A stretch of DNA of 64,000 bases, taken from Actinomycetospora chiangmaiensis DSM 45062 (lineage in GTDB: Bacteria > Actinomycetota > Actinomycetes > Mycobacteriales > Pseudonocardiaceae). Shown in pieces: positions 26,101 through 34,831 of this stretch. Numbering within the stretch: the stretch's first letter is position 1; each line of letters begins with the position of its first letter. The notes under the pieces are model-generated. The model was not told where the DNA came from, made no database searches, and saw nothing but the letters and a program-made list of their open reading frames with translations. The stretch spans positions 124,105 through 188,104 of the forward strand of contig NZ_KB903243.1 in the NCBI RefSeq assembly GCF_000379625.1, written 5' to 3'. The position numbers and the translations under genes were made by a program.

Positions 26101-26137
26101 GAGGCCCGCCGACTCCGGTCGGCGGGCCTCTTCTTTT
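26101..26137 (+). terminator. Rho-independent terminator of the PhyH-iol operon
   Basis: A perfect 13-bp stem GAGGCCCGCCGAC/GTCGGCGGGCCTC with a 4-nt loop and a TTCTTTT tail, 15 bp after the last stop codon. Confidence 0.92.
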
Positions 26138-26150
26138 GTCCGGACAAGCA

Positions 26151-26180
26151 TTGCGATCAGCTTTTAGAGCGCTCTAAAAT
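26151..26180 (+). promoter_or_regulatory. P450 promoter with overlapping LacI-type operator, site B
   Basis: TTGCGA (26151) and TAAAAT (26175) are spaced by 18 nt. A perfect 18-bp palindrome, TTTTAGAGC followed by GCTCTAAAA (26162-26179), covers the spacer and the -10 box. That layout fits steric repression by the LacI encoded downstream of the P450. Confidence 0.75.
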
Positions 26181-26219
26181 ACTCGGAGCCAGCCCCACCA
26201 CCCGCTTCGGAGGACCCCG

Positions 26220-28433
26220 ATGGCCGCACCCACCGCCGTCGAGTACGACCCGTTCGACCCGACCTTCTACACCGCCGACCCGTTCGGGACGTACCGGTGG
26301 ATGCGGGACGAGGCGCCGGTCTACTGGTCGGAGCGCTGGCAGTGGTTCGCCCTGACCCGATTCGACGACGTGCGCGCGGCGATCACCGATGCCGACCTGT
26401 TCCGCAGCTTCGAGGGCATGGACATCGACGACTCGCGGCTCGAGCAGGTGCCACCGGGCTCGATCGGGAGCATGGACAACCCGCGGCACGACCAGGTGCG
26501 CCGGGTCGTGCAGCCCTACTTCGTGCCGCGGCGGATCGCGACCATGGAATCGGGCATCCGCAGCGTGGTCCGCGAGCTCGTGGCGAACCTGAAGGGCCGC
26601 ACCACCCTCGACATCGCCGACGAGCTCGCGTGGCCGATGCCCTTCGACGTCTTCTTCCACCTCATGGGCTTCCCGGGCCGAGCGGACGCGACCGACGAGC
26701 AGCTCGCCCGCCGCGCCCAGCTGGAGACCTGGACGCACGAGCTCAAGGAGCGCATCCCCGGCACGCCGCACCTCGGCCCGAAGGCCAAGGCCGCGACGGC
26801 CGGGGTGCAGCAGTACTTCATCGACGTGCTGAACGAGCGCCGTCACGAGCACCGCGACGACCTGCTCACGAAGATGGTCACCGCCGACATCGACGGCACC
26901 CCGTTCGTCCCCGACGACATCACGCCCGTCTCCGAGGTCAGCGGCCTCATGACGATCCTGTTCCTCGGCGGCGTCGAGTCGACTGCGGGTCTGACCGGCA
27001 CGCTCTTCAAGCTGCTCGCCGAGAACCCCGACCAGCGCGCGCTGCTCCAGGCCGACCCGTCGCTCATCCCCGCCGCCGTCGAGGAGGCGATGCGCTGGGC
27101 GACCCCGCTGCAGCTCACCGCGCGCACCACCTCGCGCGACGTCACGCTGCACGGCGTCACACTGCCGAAGGGCGCGCGCGTCGTGCTCATCCCGGGCGCC
27201 GCCAACCGCGACGACCGCCGCTTCCCCGACCCCGACCGCTTCGACATCACCCGCCCGCCCGGCCGCCACGTCGGCTTCGGCGAGGGCGTGCACGGCTGCC
27301 TCGGCGCGCCGCTCGCCCGGCTCGAGGCACGCATCGCTCTCGAGGAGGCGCTGCCGCTGCTCGGTGACTACGAGCTCGACGGCGAGCCGACGTTCTACCC
27401 GAGCTCGCCGAACATGTACGTCTGGAAGCGCCTGCCGCTCCGGACATCGGGTCCGACGGCGACCGGGACCCGACGTCGGGAGGAGCGCACCGAGACCGAG
27501 CTCGAGGCGCTCGTCGTCGGGAAGGAGACAGTCTCCGACGGCGTCGTCACACTCTCGCTCGCCCTTCCCGACGGCGGGTCGTTCCCGGCCTGGGAGCCGG
27601 GCGCGCACACGGACCTGCTGGTTGACGGGGTCGCGCCGCGGCAGTACTCGCTCTGCGGCTCGCCGGGCGACCGGGAGACGTGGCGACTGGGCATCCTGCG
27701 CGAGGCCGACGGGCGTGGGACGTCGCGGCACGTGCACGACACGCTGCAGGTCGGCGACCGACTCCGCGTCCGGGGGCCGCGCAACAACTTCCCGCTCGCG
27801 TGCTCGCAGCGGTTCCTGTTCATCGCGGGCGGTATCGGGATCACCGCACTGCTGCCGATGATCGCTGCGGCCGACACGGCGGGGGCCGACTGGCACCTCG
27901 TGTACGGCGGGCGGCAGCGCGCGTCGATGGCGTTCCTCGACGAGCTGGCGCGCTACGGGGACCGGGTGACCGTCGCACCGCAGGACGAGGTCGGGCTGCT
28001 CGACCTGGACACGCTGCTCGGGACACCGCGCGAGGACACGCTCGTCTACTGCTGCGGGCCGGAGCCGCTGCTCGCGGCGGTCGAGGACCGGTGTGCGTGC
28101 TGGCCGGCCGGCGCGCTGCACGTCGAGCGGTTCAGCCCGAAGCCGATCGGCGAGCCGCTGCGGGCCGAGGCGTTCACCGTCGAGCTCGCGCGGACCGGGG
28201 TCACGCTGGACGTGCCGCCGGAGCGGTCGGTGCTGGAGGTGGTCGAGGAGGCCGGCGCGACCGTGGTCTCCTCGTGCGCCGAGGGCACCTGCGGCACGTG
28301 CGAGACCCGGGTGCTCGACGGTGTGCCCGACCACCGCGACTCGGTGCTCGACGCGGCGGAGCGCTCGCGGAACGATTGCATGATGATCTGCGTGTCCCGG
28401 TCCTGCACCGCGTCGCTGCGACTCGACCTGTAG
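26220..28433 (+). CDS. Self-sufficient cytochrome P450 fused to FMN/2Fe-2S reductase (CYP116B-like)
   Basis: 737 residues in three parts. The P450 domain (about 1-405) has the I-helix acid-alcohol pair FLGGVEST near 250, ExxR in EEAMRWA, and the haem loop HVGFGEGVHGCLGAP with Cys360. A phthalate-dioxygenase-reductase part follows: RQYSLCGSP for FMN, FIAGGIGITALLPM for NADH and YCCGPEPLL. The C-terminal plant-type ferredoxin has Cys686, Cys691, Cys694 and Cys724. All cofactors needed for NAD(P)H-driven oxygenation are in one chain, as in P450RhF (about 780). A GGAGG site precedes ATG 26220. Location between inositol operons and next to a LacI gene suggests a cyclitol-derived substrate. Confidence 0.92.
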   Translation: MAAPTAVEYDPFDPTFYTADPFGTYRWMRDEAPVYWSERWQWFALTRFDDVRAAITDADLFRSFEGMDIDDSRLEQVPPGSIGSMDNPRHDQVRRVVQPYFVPRRIATMESGIRSVVRELVANLKGRTTLDIADELAWPMPFDVFFHLMGFPGRADATDEQLARRAQLETWTHELKERIPGTPHLGPKAKAATAGVQQYFIDVLNERRHEHRDDLLTKMVTADIDGTPFVPDDITPVSEVSGLMTILFLGGVESTAGLTGTLFKLLAENPDQRALLQADPSLIPAAVEEAMRWATPLQLTARTTSRDVTLHGVTLPKGARVVLIPGAANRDDRRFPDPDRFDITRPPGRHVGFGEGVHGCLGAPLARLEARIALEEALPLLGDYELDGEPTFYPSSPNMYVWKRLPLRTSGPTATGTRRREERTETELEALVVGKETVSDGVVTLSLALPDGGSFPAWEPGAHTDLLVDGVAPRQYSLCGSPGDRETWRLGILREADGRGTSRHVHDTLQVGDRLRVRGPRNNFPLACSQRFLFIAGGIGITALLPMIAAADTAGADWHLVYGGRQRASMAFLDELARYGDRVTVAPQDEVGLLDLDTLLGTPREDTLVYCCGPEPLLAAVEDRCACWPAGALHVERFSPKPIGEPLRAEAFTVELARTGVTLDVPPERSVLEVVEEAGATVVSSCAEGTCGTCETRVLDGVPDHRDSVLDAAERSRNDCMMICVSRSCTASLRLDL

Positions 28434-28435
28434 CC

Positions 28436-29449
28436 GTGACCCGGCGCATCCGTCTCGAGGACGTCGCCGCCGAGGTCGGGCTGTCCCGGGCCTCGGTGTC
28501 GATGGTGATGCGCGGGGCGCCGGGGCCCTCGGCCGACACGGTGGAGCGCGTCCTCGCCGCGGCCGACCGGCTGGGCTACCGACCCGACCGCGCCGCCAGC
28601 GCCCTGGCGTCGCGACGCAGTCGGATGATCGGCGTGGTGCTGGAGGTGCGCTCGACCTTCCACGCCGAGCTGGCCGAGGAGATGCTCGCGGCCGCCGACC
28701 GGATCGGCTACGACCTGCTCCTCGGGCCGCGCACACCGCACCGCGACGAGGCGCGGGCCGTCGAATCGCTGCTCGACTCCCGGTGCGAGGCGCTCGTGCT
28801 GATCGGTACCGAGGCTCCGGTCGATCGGTTGGTGGCCCTCGACCGGCAGGTGCCGGTCGTCACGGTCGGGCGACGGATGCCGGGCGCGGAGCTCGACGTG
28901 GTGCGCCTCGACGACGAGTCGGGGGTGTCCGAGATGGTCCGCCACCTCATCGGGCTCGGACACCGTCGTATCACCTATGTCCGAGGCCATGACGTGGTGA
29001 TCGCGGCCGACCGCGAGGCGGGGTACCGGCGCGCGATGGCCGAGGCCGGGCTGGAACCGCTGGTGCTCGCCGGCGGGAAGGACGCCGACGACGGGGTGCG
29101 GAGCGCTCGCGCGGTGCTGTCCGGCACGTGGCCGACGGCCGTCCTGCTCTTCAACGACCAGGCGGCGGTCGGCTTCATCGCCGAACTCCAGCGCGCCGGG
29201 GTCGACGTGCCGGGGCAGGTGTCGGTGGGCGGCTTCGACGACTCGCCCCTGGCGCGGATGGGCGCGGTCGCCCTGACGACCGTGCGCCAGGACGTCCCGG
29301 GACTCACCCGCCACACCCTCGACCTGATCGGCGAGCGTCTCGACGGCGGACGGTCCACACGCCGGGAGGTCGTGATCCCGCCGGAGGTCGTGGTCCGCTC
29401 CTCGACCGGCGCTCCCGCCGCGCCGCGCGAGCCTTCACCGGGGCGATGA
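28436..29449 (+). CDS. LacI-family regulator 2 (P450 operon)
   Basis: 337 residues. The helix-turn-helix RLEDVAAEVGLSRASVSMVM is followed by LGYRPDRAASALASRR and a periplasmic-binding-like core with VSVGGFDDSPLARMGAVALTTV. The GTG start is 2 bp after the P450 stop, so it is in the same transcript and probably represses its own operon through the palindrome at 26162. Paralog of the LacI at 20444. A related half-conserved site upstream of the iol operon at 34832 may be a further target. Confidence 0.9.
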   Translation: MTRRIRLEDVAAEVGLSRASVSMVMRGAPGPSADTVERVLAAADRLGYRPDRAASALASRRSRMIGVVLEVRSTFHAELAEEMLAAADRIGYDLLLGPRTPHRDEARAVESLLDSRCEALVLIGTEAPVDRLVALDRQVPVVTVGRRMPGAELDVVRLDDESGVSEMVRHLIGLGHRRITYVRGHDVVIAADREAGYRRAMAEAGLEPLVLAGGKDADDGVRSARAVLSGTWPTAVLLFNDQAAVGFIAELQRAGVDVPGQVSVGGFDDSPLARMGAVALTTVRQDVPGLTRHTLDLIGERLDGGRSTRREVVIPPEVVVRSSTGAPAAPREPSPGR

Positions 29450-29520
29450 GCCCTCGATCGGCTCACGTCACTCGTCGGTACAGCCCCGCACACGCACGGT
29501 CTGGTGACCGTCGGCCGACG

Positions 29521-29799
29521 CCCTACAACCTCGCCACGTCGCTCGCACTACTGAAGGTCCCGTCCGGCGCCCTGACCGCGGTCGGCGCACTGATCCTGAT
29601 CAACGGCCAAGCAATTCCCGGCCTGACCTGGTCGTTCGGGTCCCAGCAGCAGATCCTGGCGTACGCCCTCGTCTTCGGCTACGCCCAGCAACTCCTCACC
29701 CGGCTCGTCGATCAACGCGCCAGCGAGCTGTCGTCGGGAATCCCGTCGAAGCACGCCCAGAGCGATGGAGCGCTGCGAGCTCCGAGCGCGGATCAGTAA
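29521..29799 (+). pseudogene. Remnant (3' part) of a membrane-protein gene
   Basis: The frame encodes LALLKVPSGALTAVGALILI, GQAIPGLTWSFGSQQQILAYALVF (in parts) and YAQQLLTRLVDQRASEL before a stop at 29799. I recall near-identical C-termini in larger actinobacterial membrane proteins of unknown function. Upstream of 29521 the frame turns into arginine-rich, non-protein-like sequence with no plausible start. The codon usage is less GC-biased than in the neighbours. I read it as a truncated leftover. Confidence 0.5.
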
Positions 29800-29872
29800 C
29801 TGGCCGGATTCTGGTGGTGATCGTCGTTCCAGCCACTCGTTCCCGACGACGGGTCGGGCCAGGCTGGGTGCC

Positions 29873-30475
29873 ATGCGGATCGAGATCGTGGTGTTCGACG
29901 GCTTCGACGACCTGGACGCGTTCGGGCCGCACGAAGTGTTCTCACACGCGTCGCATCGGCTCGACGGATGGTCGTCGACGCTGGTCGGAGTAGACGCGCC
30001 AGGCACCGTGACGAGTGCGCACGGCGTGGTGCTGACCGTGTCCGAGGTGCTCGGGGAGCCCGACCTCGTCGTCGTTCCGGGCGGTGGGTGGTTCACGCCT
30101 GGAGCCGGTGCCCGGGCAGTGGCCGACCGCGGGGTGCTTCCGCAGCGGGTCGCGGACCTGTCGGATCGCGGTACGATCGTCGCCTCGGTCTGCACCGGGG
30201 CGATGATCCTGGCGGCCGCGGGCCTCACCGCCGGTCGACCCGCCGTCACGCACCCCAGCGCGATAGACGCGCTCGAGGCGTCCGGCGCGCTCGTGCGGCG
30301 GGACGCACGGGTCGTGGACGACGGGTCGCTGGTCACCGGTGGCGGCGTCACGAGCGGCATCGACCTCGCCCTGCACCTGATTGCCCGGGAGGCCGACCCG
30401 GAGACCGCTTGCACCGTCGCGGCGCACATGGTCTATCCGCCGCAGATCGACCTCGAGACTTCCGCGCCGGCCTGA
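29873..30475 (+). CDS. DJ-1/PfpI-family protein
   Basis: 200 residues. It starts MRIEIVVFDGFDDLDAFGP and has the nucleophile elbow IVASVCTGAMIL with Cys107 and the conserved region LVTGGGVTSGIDLALHLI. The family includes isonitrile hydratases, glyoxalase III-like enzymes and AraC-type sensor domains; this one has no DNA-binding part. ATG 29873 is preceded at 18 bp by a TTCCCGACGACGGGT copy. Function unknown; isonitrile hydratase-like is the nearest look. Confidence 0.87.
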   Translation: MRIEIVVFDGFDDLDAFGPHEVFSHASHRLDGWSSTLVGVDAPGTVTSAHGVVLTVSEVLGEPDLVVVPGGGWFTPGAGARAVADRGVLPQRVADLSDRGTIVASVCTGAMILAAAGLTAGRPAVTHPSAIDALEASGALVRRDARVVDDGSLVTGGGVTSGIDLALHLIAREADPETACTVAAHMVYPPQIDLETSAPA

Positions 30476-30498
30476 GGGGTCGGGTTCCGCTCGGTGGG

Positions 30499-30687
30499 TC
30501 AGGTGCGGGTCGCCGGAGCGCGGGCGACATCGGGCAGCTCCGCCCAGAAGGCCTGCAGCGCCGCGGCGACCGGCGTCGGCGGCTCCTCGGGCCACCAGTG
30601 GCCGACGCCCTCCAGGTGCGCCATCCGTGCGCCCGACCGCTGCGCCGCCCACTCGTGCTGCACCACGGTCCCGCTGGCCCGCTCGAC
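30499..30687 (-). pseudogene. Remnant (3' end) of an alpha/beta hydrolase gene
   Basis: About 61 codons read like the end of an alpha/beta hydrolase: VVQHEWAAQRSGARMAHLEG, then GVGHWWPEEPPTPVAAALQAFWAEL with the catalytic GH, then a stop. Upstream the frame enters the Gfo/Idh gene on the same strand and loses coding character. The N-terminal three quarters are missing, so it is a truncated leftover. Confidence 0.6.
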
Positions 30688-30698
30688 GGAGGGGCGGC

Positions 30699-31841
30699 TC
30701 AGCCCAGGTCGACCCAGGCCCGCTTGTCCATCGAGTGCGCGATCGCGTCGAGCACGCGGGCGGCCGCGAGGGCGTCGTCGATCGTCGCGCCGGGCGCCAC
30801 GGCTCCGCCGCCGACGCCACGCAGGAACGCGTTCGCCTCGGAGACCTTGAGGTCGTCCAGGGACGTGGGGTTGCCGGCACCGGGCTGGAACAGGGCGAAG
30901 TCGCCGTCGCCCGGGGCGGCGGCCACCACCGAGCTCGCCTGGTCGACGTAGCCGTCGCCGGAGGAGACCAGCAACTCCCCCGGCCGCCGGAAGTCGAACG
31001 ACACGAGGCCTTTCGTCCCGTGGATCTCGAACCCGTAGTCGTTCTGGTCGCCGACCGCCACGCGGCTGGCCTCGAGCTGCACGATGACGTCGTCGACGGT
31101 CCGGCCGAGCACGGAGACGTAGTCGAGGTTCTCGACGTCGCCGTACTCGTCGCCCCCGCGGGAGTACTGGCTCGCCCCCGCCGCTGCCACCGGGCGGCGA
31201 GGGATGAACCGCTCGCCGTCGGCGACGACGCTGCGCGGCTCGCCCACGAGGAAGCGGACGAGGTCGACGCCGTGCACGGCGAGGTCGTTCAGCACCCCGG
31301 ACCCGCCCTGCGCCCGCGTGAACCGCCAGCTCAATCCGCCGTCGGGATGGGCGGCGAAGTCGGTGAGCAGACGGAAGCGGGCGTGTGTGAGCCGACCGAT
31401 CGCACCCTCGGCGAGCAGCCGCCGGGCCCGGGCGATCGCGGGCACCATCCGGTAGTTGAAGCCGATGGTGGAGGTGACGCCGGCGGCGTGCACGGCGTCC
31501 GCGACCGCGGCGGTGTCCACTGACGTCAGGCCCACGGGCTTCTCGATCCACAGGTGCTTCCCGGCCTGCGCGACCGCCACGCCGATCTCCCGGTGCAACC
31601 CGTTGGGCGCCGCGACGCTCACCGCTCCGACGGCCGGGTCGTCGACCACGGAGCGCCAGTCGGTGGTGGCCCGCTCGAAGCCGTACCGCGCGACGAAGTC
31701 GTCGGCCGCCGCGGCGACGGCGTCGGCCACCGCGACGAGGCGTGGCCGGTCGGCGAGCGCCACGTGGTGCGGCAACCGCGCGTACGCCCGCGCGTGGAGG
31801 TGGCCCATCCACCCGGCCCCGACGAGCCCGATGCCGGTCAC
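30699..31841 (-). CDS. Gfo/Idh/MocA-family oxidoreductase
   Basis: 380 residues. The NAD motif is IGLVGAGWMGHLHA; IEKPVGLT carries the active-site Lys; LNDLAVHGVDLVRFLVGEP carries the Asp/His region. It belongs to the longer Gfo/Idh branch. The GTG start overlaps the stop of the upstream IolH-like gene (GTGA). As last gene of the iolE-iolG-iolH unit it probably oxidises another cyclitol stereoisomer or a keto-cyclitol. Confidence 0.86.
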   Translation of the reverse strand: MTGIGLVGAGWMGHLHARAYARLPHHVALADRPRLVAVADAVAAAADDFVARYGFERATTDWRSVVDDPAVGAVSVAAPNGLHREIGVAVAQAGKHLWIEKPVGLTSVDTAAVADAVHAAGVTSTIGFNYRMVPAIARARRLLAEGAIGRLTHARFRLLTDFAAHPDGGLSWRFTRAQGGSGVLNDLAVHGVDLVRFLVGEPRSVVADGERFIPRRPVAAAGASQYSRGGDEYGDVENLDYVSVLGRTVDDVIVQLEASRVAVGDQNDYGFEIHGTKGLVSFDFRRPGELLVSSGDGYVDQASSVVAAAPGDGDFALFQPGAGNPTSLDDLKVSEANAFLRGVGGGAVAPGATIDDALAAARVLDAIAHSMDKRAWVDLG

Positions 31842-32722
31842 GGCGTCTCCCAGGTGACGGTCCCGAAGTGCTTCCCGACGAGGGCCGTGATCGTCTCGCG
31901 ATCGCGGGACACCACGTCGAGCGCGCGCTCCTCCCACCCGAACACGCAGTGGGTGAGCGTGCCGTCGAAGCCCTCCGTCGCGAGCGCCGCGAAGACCTCG
32001 TCGAAGTCGACCTCGCCCGCGCCCATCGGCGCGTGTTGGTGCACCCGCACCGTCGACCCCGGCGGGTTGACGATGTAGCGCAGCCCGCCCGACGCCTGGT
32101 GGTCGAGCGTGTCGGCGAGGTGCACGTTGGTCACCCGCGCCCCGGCGTGGGCGATGATCCCGGCCGCGTCGTTCCCCTGGTGGAACGTGTGCGGGGTGCA
32201 GTACAGGAACGTGATCCAGTCCCGGTCCAGCCCGGCGATCATGTCGACGGCGGCGTGGCCGTCCTCGATGAAGTCGTCGGGGTGGGGCTCGAGCACGAGC
32301 CTGATGCCCTCGCGCTCGAAGTCCGGGGCCAGCTCCTCGAACGAGCGCAGGAACATGGCCTCGGCGTGCTCGGCGGCCTCGGGCCGCCCGTTGAACTCGG
32401 TGTTGATCGTGTCGACGCCGAGGTCGACGGTGATGCGGATGGCCCGCCGCCACGCCCGGACGGCGGCCTGGCGGGCCTCCTCCGACGGCCCCGACCAGCG
32501 CAGGACGGGCAGCACCGACGAGATCCCGACGCCTGCGTCCGCGGCGCGGCGACGCAGGGTCGCGACCGTCGCCGAGTCCACCCGCGGGTGTGCGAAGAAC
32601 GGGATGAAGTCCTCCTTCGGGGAGAGCTCCATCCACTGGTAGCCGGCGCGGGCGACGGCGTCGGGCAGGTCGACCACCGGCGTCGTCCGGTGGAACATCT
32701 GCGCATCGAGGGCGAGCTTCAT
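31838..32722 (-). CDS. iolH: IolH-like sugar phosphate isomerase/epimerase TIM barrel
   Basis: 294 residues. The start MKLALDAQMFHRTTPVVDLP and the motif WMELSPKEDFIPFFAHPRVD resemble Bacillus IolH as I recall it. The TIM-barrel metal ligands appear in LVLEPHPDDF, LYCTPHTFHQGND and VTNVHLADTLDH. IolH is found in iol operons but its reaction is not settled. ATGA and GTGA overlaps link it to both neighbours. Confidence 0.8.
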   Translation of the reverse strand: MKLALDAQMFHRTTPVVDLPDAVARAGYQWMELSPKEDFIPFFAHPRVDSATVATLRRRAADAGVGISSVLPVLRWSGPSEEARQAAVRAWRRAIRITVDLGVDTINTEFNGRPEAAEHAEAMFLRSFEELAPDFEREGIRLVLEPHPDDFIEDGHAAVDMIAGLDRDWITFLYCTPHTFHQGNDAAGIIAHAGARVTNVHLADTLDHQASGGLRYIVNPPGSTVRVHQHAPMGAGEVDFDEVFAALATEGFDGTLTHCVFGWEERALDVVSRDRETITALVGKHFGTVTWETP

Positions 32723-33771
32723 CGCGCGTCCATCCCGGTCTCCACGCGGACGCCCTTCACGACGGCGGCCACCCCGGCCTCGCAGATGGCCGCGGCCGCG
32801 TAGCCGTCCCAACTGCCCGGGCCGTCGACCGCGTCGCCGCCGGAGGCGATCCCGGCGCGGGCGGCGTCGGCCCAGCGCTGCATCTGGTCGTCGTAGGCCT
32901 GGCCGAAGCGCTCGACGAAGCCGGGCGTGATCGTGCCGCCCCAGGTACCGCCGGGGCGCTTCACGACGACGTTCTGGTCCAGCCCGATGGTTGCCGAGCC
33001 GCGCTCGCCGACGAGCTCGGTGCGCACCTCGTAGGCGACCCCGGTCCGCACGAAGATCTCGATGGTCACCAACGCGCCGGATACGGCCTCGAACAGCACG
33101 AGCATCGGGTCGGACGTGCCGGCCGGAGCGGTGGAGGTCGGACGACCCTTGACCACGCTCACCGCGGCGATCTCCTCGCCGAGCAGGAAGCGGGCGGTGT
33201 CGGCCTCGTGGACCACCGAGTCGCGGATCATGAACTGCGAGTCGAAGAAGTTCGGCACGTCCGGATTGCGGTGCGTGCAGTGCAGCATCAGGGGCGCGCC
33301 GAACTCGCCGGCGGCGATCATGCGCTGCAGCCGGGCGTACTCGTGGTCGAAGCGGCGCATGAAGCCGACCTGGATGAGACGGCGGCCCAGGTCCGACTCG
33401 CGGCGGTACACCTCGAGCGAGGTGGACGCCTCGACGGTCAGCGGCTTCTCGCACAGCACGGGCTTGCCGGCCTCGAGGCAAACGAGGACCTGCTCGTGGT
33501 GCGCGGCGCCCGGGCTCGCGAGCACGACGGCGTCGACGTCGTCGGCGCGGATCGCCTCGAGCGGGTCGGCGACGACCCGGGCGCCGACCGGGTCGCCGAC
33601 ACGGTGGGCCTGCTCGTCGACGAAGTCGCTGACGACGGTGACCCGGGCGCCGCGGGTGCGGCGCGAGAGGCTGTCGACGTGGAAGGCGCCCATCTTGCCG
33701 ACGCCGAGGACGGCGACGCGGAGGTCGTCGGGAGACGCAGCGGAGCTGAGCTCGACCCTGGGGCTGGTCAT
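32719..33771 (-). CDS. iolG: myo-inositol 2-dehydrogenase
   Basis: 350 residues. The NAD motif VAVLGVGKMGAFH is followed by CEKPLTVEAS with the catalytic Lys, VGFMRRFDHEYARLQRMI and FMIRDSVVHEADTARFLLGE. These are the standard IolG blocks with the Asp and His used for proton transfer. It makes 2-keto-myo-inositol, the substrate of the IolE-like protein encoded just upstream. The N-terminal leader (residues 1-16) contains a GC-rich repeat-like sequence (SSAASPDD). Confidence 0.9.
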   Translation of the reverse strand: MTSPRVELSSAASPDDLRVAVLGVGKMGAFHVDSLSRRTRGARVTVVSDFVDEQAHRVGDPVGARVVADPLEAIRADDVDAVVLASPGAAHHEQVLVCLEAGKPVLCEKPLTVEASTSLEVYRRESDLGRRLIQVGFMRRFDHEYARLQRMIAAGEFGAPLMLHCTHRNPDVPNFFDSQFMIRDSVVHEADTARFLLGEEIAAVSVVKGRPTSTAPAGTSDPMLVLFEAVSGALVTIEIFVRTGVAYEVRTELVGERGSATIGLDQNVVVKRPGGTWGGTITPGFVERFGQAYDDQMQRWADAARAGIASGGDAVDGPGSWDGYAAAAICEAGVAAVVKGVRVETGMDAR

Positions 33772-33785
33772 GGGGTGTCTCCTTC

Positions 33786-34721
33786 CTAGGCGGTGGTGAG
33801 GGCGGCGGGGCCGACGGCGACGGCGCCGCCGCAGCCGGCGAGGTAGGTGCGGGTGCGCTTCGCGATGGGGAGCGGCATGTCGGGCGGGCAGGGGTACATG
33901 TCCTGCTCGACGATGGCGAAGACGTCCGGGTTGACCGGGAGGACGGCCTCCTCCACGGCGGCGAGCACGTCGGGCATCGACGGCACGCCGAGCGGCGGTT
34001 CGATCATCGCGCCCGCGCGGACGGCGTCGGGGAAGGGCAGGTCCTCGGCCTCGACGCGGGCGACGATCGCCGGGTCGACCTGCTTGAGGTGCAGGTAGCC
34101 GATGCGCTCCGGGTAGGCGCGGATGATCGCGACGTTGTCGCCGCCGTAGTAGGAGACGTGGCCGGTGTCGAGGCAGAGGTTCACGTAGCGCGGGTCGGTC
34201 GACTCCACGAAGCGCTCGATCTCGCGCTGGTACCCGACGTGCGAATCGGCGTGCGAGTGGAACTGCACGCGCAGCCCGTACTCCTCGAGCACGCGGCGGC
34301 CGAGGGTGTCCATGCCCGTCGTCAGGCGGTCCCAGGAGGCTGCGTCGAGCTCACGGGGCTCCTTCGGCGCACCGGTCTTGTGGTCACGCCACGGCTCCGG
34401 GATGACGACGAGGTGCTCGCCACCGACCGCGCGTGTCAGGGACGCGACGTCGGCGACCTGGTCCCACACGTGATCCCAGGAGTCGGGCTGGTGCAGGTGC
34501 TCGAACACCGTGCCGGCCGACACCGACAGGCCGTGCCCGCGCAGGGCGTCGGCCAGTGCGATCGGGTCGGTCGGCAGGAAGCCGTACGGGCCGAGCTCGA
34601 TCACGTCGTACCCGGCACCGGCGACCTCGGCGAGGAACCGCTCGGGGGTCGTCTGCTCCGGGTCCTCCGGGAACCACACGCCCCACGAGTCGGGGGCGGA
34701 GCCGACGCGGATGCTGCTCAC
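33786..34721 (-). CDS. iolE: IolE-like TIM-barrel isomerase/dehydratase
   Basis: 311 residues from GTG 34721, which has a GAGGAG site; the longer frame upstream crosses the promoter and is rejected. Visible blocks are RVGSAPDSWGVWFPEDPEQ, VIELGPYGFLPTDP, QFHSHADSHVG, NLCLDTGHVSYYG and YLHLKQVDP with the expected metal-binding Glu/Asp/His. It is the first gene of the iolE-iolG-iolH-Gfo/Idh unit. Likely 2-keto-myo-inositol dehydratase or inosose isomerase; which of the two IolE-like proteins dehydrates cannot be told. Confidence 0.84.
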   Translation of the reverse strand: MSSIRVGSAPDSWGVWFPEDPEQTTPERFLAEVAGAGYDVIELGPYGFLPTDPIALADALRGHGLSVSAGTVFEHLHQPDSWDHVWDQVADVASLTRAVGGEHLVVIPEPWRDHKTGAPKEPRELDAASWDRLTTGMDTLGRRVLEEYGLRVQFHSHADSHVGYQREIERFVESTDPRYVNLCLDTGHVSYYGGDNVAIIRAYPERIGYLHLKQVDPAIVARVEAEDLPFPDAVRAGAMIEPPLGVPSMPDVLAAVEEAVLPVNPDVFAIVEQDMYPCPPDMPLPIAKRTRTYLAGCGGAVAVGPAALTTA

Positions 34722-34774
34722 TGCGATCTCCTCGATGAGTCGGGGTCGGGGCTCGACGCCACCGGACGGGAACG

Positions 34775-34819
34775 ACGCTAGGCAGCCGCACCCGTCGTCG
34801 TCAACGCTTTGTACAGACA
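34775..34819 (-). promoter_or_regulatory. Promoter of the iolE-iolG unit with shared inositol element
   Basis: On the minus strand TGTCTGTACAAAGCGTTGAC (34819-34800) ends in the -35 TTGACG (34804-34799). After 18 nt comes TAGCGT (34780-34775). The element differs from the one at 41387 by two bases. Confidence 0.7.
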
Positions 34820-34831
34820 ATATAAGGATGT

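Noticed and set aside
26157-28736. An 859-residue antisense frame opposite the P450 gene
   Set aside because: Arg/His-rich composition without domains; it is the usual shadow in GC-rich DNA. The plus strand has all P450 and ferredoxin motifs.
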